A stretch of 20,517 nt of DNA from Methanobacteriota archaeon (GCA_012719315.1 JAAYAP010000049.1:1-20517), one strand, 5' to 3'. Shown: positions 7,811 to 16,075, numbered from the stretch's first letter. Made by a program: numbers and translations. The notes: generated by a model not told the origin, from the sequence alone.

Positions 7811-9321
7811 AACTCAAAGCCAAGACAATGGACATGGACGCCCCGGACATGATGGTCGTCCTCACCAAGGCCGACTCGGCGACCCTGGGCGTCAAAGAGA
7901 ACGACAGGGTGCGATTGACGCGCGGCATCGATTCCGCGATTGCCGTCGTCATGATATCGGATGCGTGCATAGGAGAGGGAGAGGTCTTCGTCATCGACGA
8001 GCTCATGGACAAGCTGCGCCTGAGCGACGGCGACGAGATCGATGTCAAATACTCCGTCAGCCCCGATTCGGTCAGGAGCATACGCAGGAAGATGGACCAC
8101 GAGAAGCTGTCGCCCGAGGAGATCAGGAGCATCGTCCAGGACATAACCGACAGCAAGCTGTCGAGGATCGAGATCTCGGCTTGGCTGACCTCGCTGTACA
8201 TCAACGGCATGGACATCGACGAGATCGCGGCCTTCACGCAGGCGATGGTCGATACCGGCGACCGTATCCACTTCGACCGCACCTCGGTCTTCGATTTCCA
8301 CAGCATGGGGGGCATACCCGGCAACAAGATCACCCCGATCGTCGTGGCGATCGTGGCGGCCGCGGGGATGATGATCCCCAAGACCTCTTCGCGTGCGATA
8401 AGCAGCGCCTGCGGGACCTCGGATTTCGTCGAGACCTTCTGCAATGTCGAGCTGTCCGCGTCCGAATTGAAGGAGATCTCGGAGAACGTCGGCGGCGTCC
8501 TCGCATGGGGCGGCTCGCAGAACATCGCCCCGGTCGACGACATCGTGATCAAGGTGGAGCATCCCCTGGGGATCAACCCCCGCGCCCAGATGCTGGCTTC
8601 GATCCTGAGCAAGAAGGTGGCGATCGGCGCGACGCACCTGGTCATCGACGTGCCGACGGGCAGGGGGACCAAGGTCCCGACGATCGAGGCCGCCCGCGCC
8701 TACGCCAGGGACTTCATGGACCTGGGAGAGGCGCTGGGCATGCAGGTGGAATGCGCGATAACCTACGGCGACCAGCCGGTGGGCAGTGCGGTCGGGCCAA
8801 TCCTCGAGGCCAGGGAGTGCATCCGCGTGCTGGAGGGGTTCAAGCACCCGTCCAGCGTCATCGAGAAGGCCTGCGACATCGCCGGCATGATCCTGGAGAT
8901 GGGCGGGTACATGAACGGCGCCGCCCGGGCCAGGGAGATCCTGAAGTCGGGCGATGCGCACAAGAAGTTCATGGAGATCGTCGTCGCACAGGGCGGGGAC
9001 CCCGAGCTGAAGGCCGAGGACCTGGTCCCCGGGGAGCATGTCTTCGATGTGGTGGCGCCCTCGTCCGGTTACGTGCACAACATCAACAACAAGGATGTGG
9101 TGTCGATCGCCAAAGCGGCCGGCGCGCCCGCCGACAAGGGGGCCGGGCTACTCCTCTACAAGAAGAAGGGTCAGAGGATCGAGGTCGGGGACCTCCTCTT
9201 CCAGATCTACGCGGACAACCCCGCCAAGCTCAACCGCGCCAAGGACATGGCCTACAAGTACATGCCGTACGAGATCGAGGGCATGCTCATCAAGAGGATC
9301 GCCCCCACGAGGATGAGGTGA
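7807..9321 (+). CDS. deoA: AMP phosphorylase
   Basis: The 504-residue protein is the archaeal member of the thymidine/pyrimidine nucleoside phosphorylase family. It matches the length of the Thermococcus AMP phosphorylase (503) and has its N-terminal extension of about 80 residues before the phosphorylase fold. The family core is visible as FDFHSMGGIPGNK, then KTSSRAI (K192, R196), SACGTSDF and the C-terminal biotin-like domain. It cleaves AMP, and likely CMP/UMP, with phosphate to give the base plus ribose 1,5-bisphosphate. The start at 7807 overlaps the RuBisCO stop (ATGA); a GTGGGG about 6 bases upstream supports it over the in-frame ATG at 7795. Translational coupling of all three pathway genes is likely. 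Confidence 0.94.
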   Translation: MKLKAKTMDMDAPDMMVVLTKADSATLGVKENDRVRLTRGIDSAIAVVMISDACIGEGEVFVIDELMDKLRLSDGDEIDVKYSVSPDSVRSIRRKMDHEKLSPEEIRSIVQDITDSKLSRIEISAWLTSLYINGMDIDEIAAFTQAMVDTGDRIHFDRTSVFDFHSMGGIPGNKITPIVVAIVAAAGMMIPKTSSRAISSACGTSDFVETFCNVELSASELKEISENVGGVLAWGGSQNIAPVDDIVIKVEHPLGINPRAQMLASILSKKVAIGATHLVIDVPTGRGTKVPTIEAARAYARDFMDLGEALGMQVECAITYGDQPVGSAVGPILEARECIRVLEGFKHPSSVIEKACDIAGMILEMGGYMNGAARAREILKSGDAHKKFMEIVVAQGGDPELKAEDLVPGEHVFDVVAPSSGYVHNINNKDVVSIAKAAGAPADKGAGLLLYKKKGQRIEVGDLLFQIYADNPAKLNRAKDMAYKYMPYEIEGMLIKRIAPTRMR

Positions 9322-10142
9322 AGGGCAAGGCCGTCTGCCTGACCGTCGATCTCGACCGGGACGCCAATATCCGCCTGGAGGGCAGAGAGGCGGCGGGATC
9401 GATCGACCGGGGCGCGGGGACCGCACCGAGGTACGCCTCGACGGAGAAGGGGCTGGAGCTCCTCTCCGGGCTCCTCGACGAGCTCGGCATCAGGATCACC
9501 TATTTCGCGGAGGCCGAGACCCTCGGGTCTATCGTCTGCGCCGGTTGTCTCGACGGGCACGAGGTGGGCATGCACGGTTTCGCGCACGAGGACCTGACCG
9601 GAGGCGACGGGGCGCCCCTCGACGCGGAGCGGCTGTCCGACATCCTCGGAAGGTCCTCGGACACGGTCGCCGACATCGTCGGCAGGAGGCCCCGCTGCTT
9701 CAGGGCCCCGTACATGAAGGCGGATGCCCGCCTCCTCGGCATGCTCCCCTCGTTCGGAGTAAGGTTCGATTCGTCGGAATACGCCGCCGTGGCCCCGGTC
9801 TCCCTCCCCTACTCGCTGGGAGGCGGGTTGACCGAGGTCCCGGTCTCCGAGGGCCGGGACGCCTCGGGCCGCAGGATCACGGGATACCTCTGGCCCATGC
9901 ACGAGGGCAGGCGCGGGCCGCAGGATTTCATCGATCTCTCGGCAGGGGTCTCCGAAGGGGTGTTCACGATCGCGACGCATACGTGGCACCTCTGCGAATC
10001 CAGGGAACGCGGGGTCATGGACGCGGAGGGGATCGCCGCCAACCTCGCCAACCTCCGGGAGGTCCTGACGGGAGTGATGGACGAAGGGTTCGTCCCCATG
10101 ACCGTTCCCGCCGCGGCCGAGAGGTTCCCGCCCGCGTTATAA
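9318..10142 (+). CDS. Polysaccharide deacetylase-like (NodB fold) protein
   Basis: The 274-residue protein shows the carbohydrate esterase 4/NodB motifs in order: TVDLD (D11, D13) in place of the usual TFDDG, a metal site around H86 and H90 (MHGFAH), R129-A-P-Y, and a C-terminal THTWH. There is no signal peptide, so it probably acts in the cytoplasm. It should remove an acyl or formyl/amide-type group from a sugar or related molecule; the actual substrate is unknown. The GTG start overlaps the AMP phosphorylase stop (GTGA), making it the fourth gene of that operon. That position is either functional linkage or simple compaction. The stop TAA lies within the AT-rich promoter element of folD. 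Confidence 0.82.
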   Translation: MKGKAVCLTVDLDRDANIRLEGREAAGSIDRGAGTAPRYASTEKGLELLSGLLDELGIRITYFAEAETLGSIVCAGCLDGHEVGMHGFAHEDLTGGDGAPLDAERLSDILGRSSDTVADIVGRRPRCFRAPYMKADARLLGMLPSFGVRFDSSEYAAVAPVSLPYSLGGGLTEVPVSEGRDASGRRITGYLWPMHEGRRGPQDFIDLSAGVSEGVFTIATHTWHLCESRERGVMDAEGIAANLANLREVLTGVMDEGFVPMTVPAAAERFPPAL

Positions 10143-10179
10143 TAATATAATCAAAGCCCATTCGAGTCCTGGTGTTATT
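10141..10179 (+). promoter_or_regulatory. folD: Internal promoter and Shine-Dalgarno before folD
   Basis: An AT-rich element, taatataa at 10143-10150, is centred about 33 bp before the folD TTG, predicting a leader of some 6-9 bases. A GGTG at 10171-10174 lies 5 bases upstream of the TTG and could serve as a short archaeal Shine-Dalgarno. The element overlaps the stop of the deacetylase gene, so folD and its followers may be transcribed on their own. Confidence 0.5.
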
Positions 10180-11073
10180 TTGACCGCTCGTCTGATATTG
10201 GGTAAAGAGGTCTCCGAAGAGATCTACGGAGAGCTCAGGGTGAGGATCGACGCGTTGAAGAGCCGCGGCACGGTCCCCGGCCTGGCGGTGGTCCTCGTGG
10301 GGGACGACCCCGCATCGCAGACCTATGTGAGGATGAAGGGCAGGAAGTGCGAGGAGCTGGGGATGCATTCGGTGACGGAGATCATGCCGGGATCCGCCAC
10401 CGAGGAGGAGCTGTTGGAGAAGATAGGGGAGTTGAACCGCGACGAGAGGATCCACGGCCTCCTCGTGCAGCTCCCGTTGCCCGGCCACATCGACGAGAAC
10501 ACGGTCATCAACGCGATCGATCCGCGCAAGGACGTGGACTGCTTCCATCCGACGAACGTCGGCAGGATGCTGATCGGCGACCCGGGATTCCTTCCCGCGA
10601 CCCCTGCCGGCGTCCAGCAGATGCTCGTCCGGTCGGGGGTGGAGACGGCCGGCAAGCACACGGTCGTCGTCGGCAGGAGCAACATCGTCGGCAAGCCCAT
10701 GGCGGCGATGATGATGCAGAAAGGCCCCGGAGCCGATTCCACGGTGACCGTGGTGCATTCCAGGACCAGGGACCTGGCGGCTTTCACCCGTCAGGCCGAC
10801 ATACTCATCGTGGCGATGGGCCGCCCCGGCTCCATCACCCGCGACATGGTCAAGGAAGGCGCCGTGGTGATCGACGTGGGCACCAACCGCGTCGACGACC
10901 CCTCGTCCGCCAAAGGCAGCCGGCTGACGGGCGATGTCGATTTCGATGCTGTCAAGGAGGTCGCATCCGCCATAACCCCCGTGCCGGGCGGAGTGGGACC
11001 GATGACGATATGTATGTTGATGGCGAATGCTGTCAAAGCGGCCGAACGCGCCGAAGCTCAGGTGATGACATGA
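10180..11073 (+). CDS. folD: Methylenetetrahydrofolate dehydrogenase / methenyltetrahydrofolate cyclohydrolase
   Basis: FolD interconverts methylene-, methenyl- and 10-formyl-tetrahydrofolate for C1 supply. The 297-residue protein has the full family length and its landmarks: Y-x3-K in TYVRMKGRK, QLPLPGHI, TPAGVQQM, the NAD(P)-binding VVGRSNIVGKPMA and the C-terminal PVPGGVGPMT. The start is a TTG at 10180, preceded by GGTG; the sequence from TARLILGKEV matches FolD N-termini. A folate-type enzyme beside a methanogenesis marker fits Methanomassiliicoccales, which lack the tetrahydromethanopterin C1 branch of other methanogens (established for the order; membership here is inferred). The next gene overlaps its stop. 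Confidence 0.95.
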   Translation: MTARLILGKEVSEEIYGELRVRIDALKSRGTVPGLAVVLVGDDPASQTYVRMKGRKCEELGMHSVTEIMPGSATEEELLEKIGELNRDERIHGLLVQLPLPGHIDENTVINAIDPRKDVDCFHPTNVGRMLIGDPGFLPATPAGVQQMLVRSGVETAGKHTVVVGRSNIVGKPMAAMMMQKGPGADSTVTVVHSRTRDLAAFTRQADILIVAMGRPGSITRDMVKEGAVVIDVGTNRVDDPSSAKGSRLTGDVDFDAVKEVASAITPVPGGVGPMTICMLMANAVKAAERAEAQVMT

Positions 11074-11750
11074 TAAGAGACTGCGAAACCCACGGGTACT
11101 TCCGCGCCGAGCGCTGTCCGATCTGCGGCGAGGAAGGTAAATTCCTGATGAGCCCCTACGAAGTGGAGAGGCTGGGAAGGACTCTGGCCGGCGTGCTCAG
11201 GCACGGCAAGTTCGAATTGGAGATGGACGAGCAGGGGTTCGTCAACATAAGGGATATAATCTCGGAGGTCAGGGACAGGAATCCGCGTATGAAATGGCTC
11301 AGACCCCATCACATCGAGGCGCTGGTCGAGACCGATCCCAAGGGCAGGTACCAGATCTCGGGTGCGGATGTCAGGGCGACGTACGGGCACACGATCGAGC
11401 TCGAGCTCAACCATCCCACCGACAACATCCCCTACACGCTCTACTACCCCACGACCGAAGAGGAGAGCGACATCGTCCTGGAGACCGGGCTGGTGCCGTC
11501 GGACAGGGCGATGGTGCATCTGTCCAGAACCTATTTCGACGCGGTCAGGGCGGGTTCCGTGCGCACGGACGACCCGGTGATACTCGAAATCGATGTCCTC
11601 GGATGCGAGGAGGTCGGCATAATCATAGGCCGCGCCGCCAAGACGGTCTTCCTGTGCAAGAGCGTGCCGCCGGAGTTCCTGACCATCGTCACCGAGGACG
11701 AGTTCTATGAAGACGACGACCTCGAGGACGATGAGGGCGGAGAGGAGTGA
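11070..11750 (+). CDS. kptA: RNA 2'-phosphotransferase Tpt1/KptA family, with N-terminal zinc-finger-like motif
   Basis: KptA/Tpt1 proteins use NAD+ to remove an internal 2'-phosphate from RNA, releasing ADP-ribose 1'',2''-cyclic phosphate. The 226-residue protein shows the family pattern LAGVLRHGKF, a winged-helix segment, KGRYQISGADVRATYGHTIE, and VHLSRTYFDAVRAGSVR. The first 20 residues hold C5, H8, C16 and C19, a likely zinc site fused before the catalytic part. The last 17 residues are strongly acidic (DDDLEDDEGGEE). The ATG at 11070 overlaps the folD stop, with GGTGA 4-5 bases upstream. The natural substrate in archaea is uncertain, since archaeal tRNA ligation does not normally leave a 2'-phosphate. 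Confidence 0.9.
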   Translation: MIRDCETHGYFRAERCPICGEEGKFLMSPYEVERLGRTLAGVLRHGKFELEMDEQGFVNIRDIISEVRDRNPRMKWLRPHHIEALVETDPKGRYQISGADVRATYGHTIELELNHPTDNIPYTLYYPTTEEESDIVLETGLVPSDRAMVHLSRTYFDAVRAGSVRTDDPVILEIDVLGCEEVGIIIGRAAKTVFLCKSVPPEFLTIVTEDEFYEDDDLEDDEGGEE

Positions 11751-11751
11751 G

Positions 11752-12702
11752 ATGGTGCAGGTACTGAGGCCCGACGAGGTCGAAGCCAAATACGGCAAGC
11801 TGTTCTGCCAGGGTTTCCTGACGATGGTCGATGAGGAGCACGGCGTGGCCCAGATCGTCGAGAAATGCATCGCGCGCGGACCGGGCGAATGGGACGTCGT
11901 CAACCGTAAGCGCACCGGAGGCGTGATCGAGAACATCAGGATGGACGGCCACACGCTGATCATGGACACGATCATCGGCGAGAGGGAATTGAGATTCGGA
12001 CCCGTGTCCGCCGACGTCGGAGCGCAGGGGCTCTCCGCGCTCAGAGTGGAGGGGGACGAGGTCCGCACCACCTGGTACGGCATCGCCGGAGCCACCGTCG
12101 GCATCGGCGCCTGCATACCGCAATGCAAGGACGTGATCCGGACGGAGTACCCCGACGACTTCCGCATCGGCGGGGCGCACAAGGCCCACGTCGACATCAT
12201 AACGCCGAAGATGGTCAGGGTCATCATCGGCGTCGACGATACCGACACCAAGGAGGTGGGGTCGACATGGTCCACCGTCCTGAAGATGGGGTCGACCTGC
12301 CCGGTGGGCAGGTTCATCGACCACAAGATCATCCAATTGAATCCGAAGGTCCCCGCCAAGACCACCAATTGCTGCTCCACGGCCGTCTCGATAGCGGTGC
12401 GCGAGCAGGAGATCCCCGATCTGATCGACCATTGCAGGAGGTATCTCAAGGAGCACACCTACTCCGACGGTACGGTGATGACCGTCTACAACGGCCTGAG
12501 GGTGACGGACGCCCTGCAGGAGTACGGACTCAGGGCGAAGACCGAGATACTCGAGGTCGCCGACGCGACCCGGGTCGCGGGCGAGAACGGCGTCCAGGTG
12601 ATCTCGATCACCGGCACCGACGGCGTGATCGGAGCAGTGGCGGCCATAGGCTGTTTCGACATGGGCGGCATGGCGGCGGGCATCCCGGAAGATTTCGAGT
12701 GA
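11752..12702 (+). CDS. Methanogenesis marker protein 11 homologue (TiaS-like DDTD motif)
   Basis: The 316-residue protein resembles the methanogenesis marker 11 family, which is restricted to methanogens and has no proven function. It contains IGVDDTD at residues 159-165, a motif shared with the ATP-binding kinase-like part of TiaS, the tRNA-Ile2 agmatidine synthase. Other features are a conserved C-rich TTNCCST segment and a glycine-rich C-terminus (GTDGVIGA). There is no signal peptide or membrane segment. The start is ATG 11752, one base after the kptA stop, with GGAGTGA just upstream. This gene is the main pointer to a methanogen. The recognition is from memory of the family pattern and is good but not certain. 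Confidence 0.75.
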   Translation: MVQVLRPDEVEAKYGKLFCQGFLTMVDEEHGVAQIVEKCIARGPGEWDVVNRKRTGGVIENIRMDGHTLIMDTIIGERELRFGPVSADVGAQGLSALRVEGDEVRTTWYGIAGATVGIGACIPQCKDVIRTEYPDDFRIGGAHKAHVDIITPKMVRVIIGVDDTDTKEVGSTWSTVLKMGSTCPVGRFIDHKIIQLNPKVPAKTTNCCSTAVSIAVREQEIPDLIDHCRRYLKEHTYSDGTVMTVYNGLRVTDALQEYGLRAKTEILEVADATRVAGENGVQVISITGTDGVIGAVAAIGCFDMGGMAAGIPEDFE

Positions 12703-13490
12703 TCGACATGGCGGTGCAGAGACTGGTCACCAAGACCGCGTACGCACAATACGAGAAGCAGCTGTTGAAAGAGGTCATGGAAGGAGGCCCGATGCCGGAT
12801 CATCTGGCGGTGATCATGGACGGCAACCGCAGGTATGCCGAGCAGGTGCTCGACGAGGACATCACCATCGGGCACGGACTGGGCGAGGAGAAGCTCGAGG
12901 AGTTCCTGGACTGGTGTCTCGACCTCGGGATCCATTATGTGACCGTCTTCGCGTTCTCCACCGAGAACTTCGACCGGGGATCCGACGAGATCGACTACCT
13001 GATGGACCTCTTCGAAACCTCCCTGTACAAGATAGCCGACCTCGACAAGACCCACGAGAAGGGGCTCAGGGTCAAGGTCATGGGCGACAGGACGATGCTG
13101 TCCGAAGAGATGAGGGGGGCCATAGCCTATGCCGAGGACCGGACGAGCGGGCACTCCGCATACAATTTCACCATCGCGATGGCATACGGGGGCAGACAGG
13201 AGATCATCACGGCCGTGAAGGACATCGCCGCGAAGGTCAGAGACGGGGAGATGGCGGTCGAGGACATCTCCGAGGAGACCTTCTCCAAGCACCTGTACAC
13301 CTCGGACATGCCGGATCCCGATCTGATCCTGCGCACATCGGGGGAGGTGAGGCTGTCCAACTTCCTGCTCTGGCAGATGGCCTATTCGGAACTGTACTTC
13401 ACCGACGTGTACTGGCCGGGGTTCAGGTACATCGACCTCCTCCGGGCGATAAGGTCATATCAGAGGCGCATCAGGCGCTACGGAGCATGA
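12699..13490 (+). CDS. uppS: Cis-prenyltransferase (undecaprenyl/long-chain polyprenyl diphosphate synthase)
   Basis: UppS-family enzymes extend an allylic diphosphate with isopentenyl diphosphate in cis, making the lipid carrier for glycan assembly (dolichol-type in archaea). Visible motifs are IMDGNRR (catalytic D41), GHGLGEEKLEEF, TVFAFSTENF, LILRTSGEVRLSNFLLWQ and YFTDVYWPGF; the residue after MDGNRR is Y instead of the usual W. I prefer the GTG at 12699, which overlaps the upstream stop and has GGAAG about 8 bases before it. The ATG at 12708 is the alternative and would shorten the protein by 3 residues to 260. The last bases hold the start and ribosome site of the radical SAM gene. Confidence 0.92.
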   Translation: MIDMAVQRLVTKTAYAQYEKQLLKEVMEGGPMPDHLAVIMDGNRRYAEQVLDEDITIGHGLGEEKLEEFLDWCLDLGIHYVTVFAFSTENFDRGSDEIDYLMDLFETSLYKIADLDKTHEKGLRVKVMGDRTMLSEEMRGAIAYAEDRTSGHSAYNFTIAMAYGGRQEIITAVKDIAAKVRDGEMAVEDISEETFSKHLYTSDMPDPDLILRTSGEVRLSNFLLWQMAYSELYFTDVYWPGFRYIDLLRAIRSYQRRIRRYGA

Positions 13491-13492
13491 CG

Positions 13493-15214
13493 ATGGCATC
13501 GGACATCGTGTTCCTGCACGCACCCAGCGTTTACGATTTCAGGAAGAAGCCGATATTCTACGGACCGGTGAGCGATGTGATCCCCTCGTCGCCCGTCTTC
13601 GAATGCTACCCCGTGGGATTCATGACCCTGTCCTCGCATCTCGAGGCGGCGGGATTCAGGACGAGGATCGTCAACATCGCCGTCCGCATGCTGCAGAGCG
13701 AGAGATTCGACGTCGAGAAGCGCATCAGGACCCTCGACGCCAAGGTGTTCGCCATCGACCTCCACTGGATGCCGCACGCGCACGGGGCGCTGGAGCTGGC
13801 GAGGATCGTCAAGGAGCACCATCCCGACGCCAAGGTCGAGCTGGGGGGCCTCACGTCCTCTTACTTCTGGGAAGAGCTGATCGACCGCCCGGAGGTCGAT
13901 CTCGTCATGCGCGGCGACACCACCGAGGTGCCCACGGTCATGCTCATGGAGGCCTTGAGCAAAGGTGACGACCTCTCAGGCGTGCCCAACCTCGTCTGGA
14001 AGGATGCCGACGGCAAGGTGCACGACAACGGCGTCACCTATGTCCCGGAGTCGCTCGACGACATAATCTTCGATTACGGCGATATGATCAAGTGCGTCCT
14101 GCGCACGATGGACATCAAAGGAGCGCTGCCCTGGTACGGTTGGGATAAGAGCCCGCTCACGTCGGTGTTCACGGTCAGGGGCTGTTCGCTGAACTGCGCC
14201 GAATGCGGGGGCTCCCACTTCGCCAACGGCAAGGTGGTCTGCAGGAACGCTCCGGCGTACCGGAGCCCCGTCAGGCTGGCGGAGGACATGGAACGCATCC
14301 AGGACTACCTGGACGCGCCGGTGTTCATCGTCGGGGACCTGCGGCAGCACAGCAGGAGGTACGCCGAGGAGTTCTTGCGGGAGGTCAGGGACCGCGGCGT
14401 GGAGAACCACGCGGTCATCGAGCTGTTCAACGGCGCCGACGCCGATTTCTTCCGGAAGGTCGACCGCGCCTTCGAGGGCGGCTGGAGCGTGGAGTTCTCG
14501 CCCGACTCCCACGACGAGAGCGTGAGGATGGCCCTGGGCAAGGGCTACGACAACGCCTGCATCGAGGACACCGTCCGGGCGGCATTCGCCAACGGCTGCG
14601 ACCGGATGGACATGTTCTACATGAACGGGCTCCCGTTCCAGACGGTCGACAGCGCCCTCGACAGCGCCCGTGCGGCCAAAGGGCTGTGGGGACTCGTCGA
14701 CGGGACCGACCGGCTGTTCATCTACAATGCCCCGTTCGCGCCTTTCGTCGATCCCGGCAGCAGGGCCTTCGAGGATCCCGACAGATGGGGGTACAAGCTG
14801 CATGCCAGGACCCTCGAGGATCATCGACGGAGGCTGGACAGCCCCTCCTGGAAGCACGTCCTCTCCTACGAGACCCGGTGGATGACCCGCGACGACATCG
14901 CCGAGACGTCGTACGATGCGGCCAACATCCTGGCGACGATGGAGTTCGAGAGCGGGCGCATCCCGGAGGAGGTCCTTGGAATGAGGATCGAGAGGACCGA
15001 GACGGCCCGTTCCCTCATGCACGAGGTCGACCGCATCCTGGAGATCGCGGACCGGGAGGAACGCGAGGCCCTGTTGTGGGAGACCAAGGACCGGAGCAAG
15101 GCGTTGAAGGACTCGACGATCTGCAACAAAGGGGATCTGGACTGGAACACGAGGTCGATCTACGCCAATGCGTTCCGGGTGATGTCGGGGCTGGTCAAGA
15201 ACAGACGGCGCTGA
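13493..15214 (+). CDS. B12-binding domain / radical SAM protein
   Basis: The 573-residue protein has an N-terminal half resembling cobalamin-binding domains (residues about 35-150: YPVGFMTLSSHLEAAGF, then VFAIDLHW and VELGGLTSSYF). A radical SAM core follows with the CX3CX2C motif C231, C235, C238 (GCSLNCAEC) for a [4Fe-4S] cluster. It resembles a radical SAM family I associate with Thermoplasmata (Ta0216-like), recalled and not checked. The canonical DxHxxG cobalamin motif is not intact. The reaction is unknown; candidates are methylation or C-C chemistry on a lipid or cofactor. ATG 13493 has GGAG 7 bases upstream; ATG 13487, overlapping the uppS stop, is possible but lies 1 base from the same GGAG. 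It ends the operon, 10 bases from the converging proC. Confidence 0.8.
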   Translation: MASDIVFLHAPSVYDFRKKPIFYGPVSDVIPSSPVFECYPVGFMTLSSHLEAAGFRTRIVNIAVRMLQSERFDVEKRIRTLDAKVFAIDLHWMPHAHGALELARIVKEHHPDAKVELGGLTSSYFWEELIDRPEVDLVMRGDTTEVPTVMLMEALSKGDDLSGVPNLVWKDADGKVHDNGVTYVPESLDDIIFDYGDMIKCVLRTMDIKGALPWYGWDKSPLTSVFTVRGCSLNCAECGGSHFANGKVVCRNAPAYRSPVRLAEDMERIQDYLDAPVFIVGDLRQHSRRYAEEFLREVRDRGVENHAVIELFNGADADFFRKVDRAFEGGWSVEFSPDSHDESVRMALGKGYDNACIEDTVRAAFANGCDRMDMFYMNGLPFQTVDSALDSARAAKGLWGLVDGTDRLFIYNAPFAPFVDPGSRAFEDPDRWGYKLHARTLEDHRRRLDSPSWKHVLSYETRWMTRDDIAETSYDAANILATMEFESGRIPEEVLGMRIERTETARSLMHEVDRILEIADREEREALLWETKDRSKALKDSTICNKGDLDWNTRSIYANAFRVMSGLVKNRRR

Positions 15215-15224
15215 ATCCGCCTGC

Positions 15225-16034
15225 TCAGCCGACCCGCTTCATCTCGATCGACCTGCGCACGGATGCTGTCACCGCTTCGGCGACCGTCTGCTCGAATCCT
15301 TTCTCCCTGAGCAGCTTCACGCCTTCGATCGTGGTGCCTCTGGGAGAGCATACGCCGTCCACCAGCTGCTCCGGCGTCATGCCGCTCTCCAGCACCATCT
15401 TCCCGGCGCCGACCATGGATTGCGCCGCCAGCTGCAACGCGTCCTCCCGGGCGAGCCCGAATCCGGCTCCCGCCTCGGCGATCGCGTCGAGCATCATGTA
15501 CATGAAGGCCGGCGAACTGCCGCTGACGCCCGTGACGGCGTCCAACGCATCCTCCTCCACCCTCTTGGACAGGCCGAGGGGCGAGAAGATGCCCTCGACG
15601 GTCGCGGCGTCGTCCTCGGTGGTTCCCGCGCCCATGGCATAACCCGACGCGCATGAGGTCACCATGCAGCAATGATTGGGCATGACCCGTGCGACCCTGC
15701 TGCCTGGCACATACGTTTCCAACGTTCTTATGTCGATCCCGGCGACGATGCTGACCAGCAGATGCCGCGGTTCCAAGACGAGGTGCTCCTCTTCGAACAG
15801 GCCTCTGACCTGAGCCGGTTTCACGGCCAGGACGATCACGTCGGCTTCGGCCGCCGCCTCGGCGGCCCGTCCGTGCATGCGGATGCCGTAGGTCTCGCGC
15901 ATGCGGTCGCGGGTGCTCTCGCTGAGGGCCGCCGCCGAGATCCCGTCCGGGGTGTAGACGCCCTCGTCGATCAGACCCTTGATCATGGCTTCCGCCATCC
16001 TGCCCGCACCGATGAATCCTATCCTCGATCTCAT
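15225..16034 (-). CDS. proC: Pyrroline-5-carboxylate reductase
   Basis: ProC reduces 1-pyrroline-5-carboxylate to L-proline with NAD(P)H. The protein has the N-terminal dinucleotide motif GFIGAGRM, VLAVKPAQV, RVMPNHCC, and the C-terminal signature TGVSGSSPAF with SPRGTTIEG. From ATG 16034 it is 269 residues, the normal family length, beginning MRSRIGFIG. The frame stays open upstream to ATGs at 16097 and 16127, which would add 21 or 31 residues of unconserved sequence. N-P-N in MPNHCC departs from the usual MPNTP. It is a single gene between two + strand blocks, and the convergent spacing to the radical SAM gene is only 10 bases. Confidence 0.92.
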   Translation of the reverse strand: MRSRIGFIGAGRMAEAMIKGLIDEGVYTPDGISAAALSESTRDRMRETYGIRMHGRAAEAAAEADVIVLAVKPAQVRGLFEEEHLVLEPRHLLVSIVAGIDIRTLETYVPGSRVARVMPNHCCMVTSCASGYAMGAGTTEDDAATVEGIFSPLGLSKRVEEDALDAVTGVSGSSPAFMYMMLDAIAEAGAGFGLAREDALQLAAQSMVGAGKMVLESGMTPEQLVDGVCSPRGTTIEGVKLLREKGFEQTVAEAVTASVRRSIEMKRVG

Positions 16035-16067
16035 CTCCGACCCGGCAGGTGCATCGCGGTCGGTAGC

Positions 16068-16075
16068 ATAAAATA
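16068..16075 (-). promoter_or_regulatory. proC: Possible TATA box for proC
   Basis: On the - strand this reads tattttat, centred about 37 bp upstream of ATG 16034, which would give a leader of about 10 bases. The leader would end in GGAG directly against the ATG, too close for a normal Shine-Dalgarno. A second candidate is the palindromic element at 16127-16134 if proC starts at 16097. Confidence 0.35.

Noticed and set aside
7729..9078. 449-codon open frame on the - strand under AMP phosphorylase
   Set aside because: Composition is typical of a shadow frame, and the + strand gene is unmistakable.
10151..10175. tRNA T-loop-like ttcgagtcc before folD
   Set aside because: The flanking bases do not pair into a T stem, and no acceptor or anticodon arm is present.
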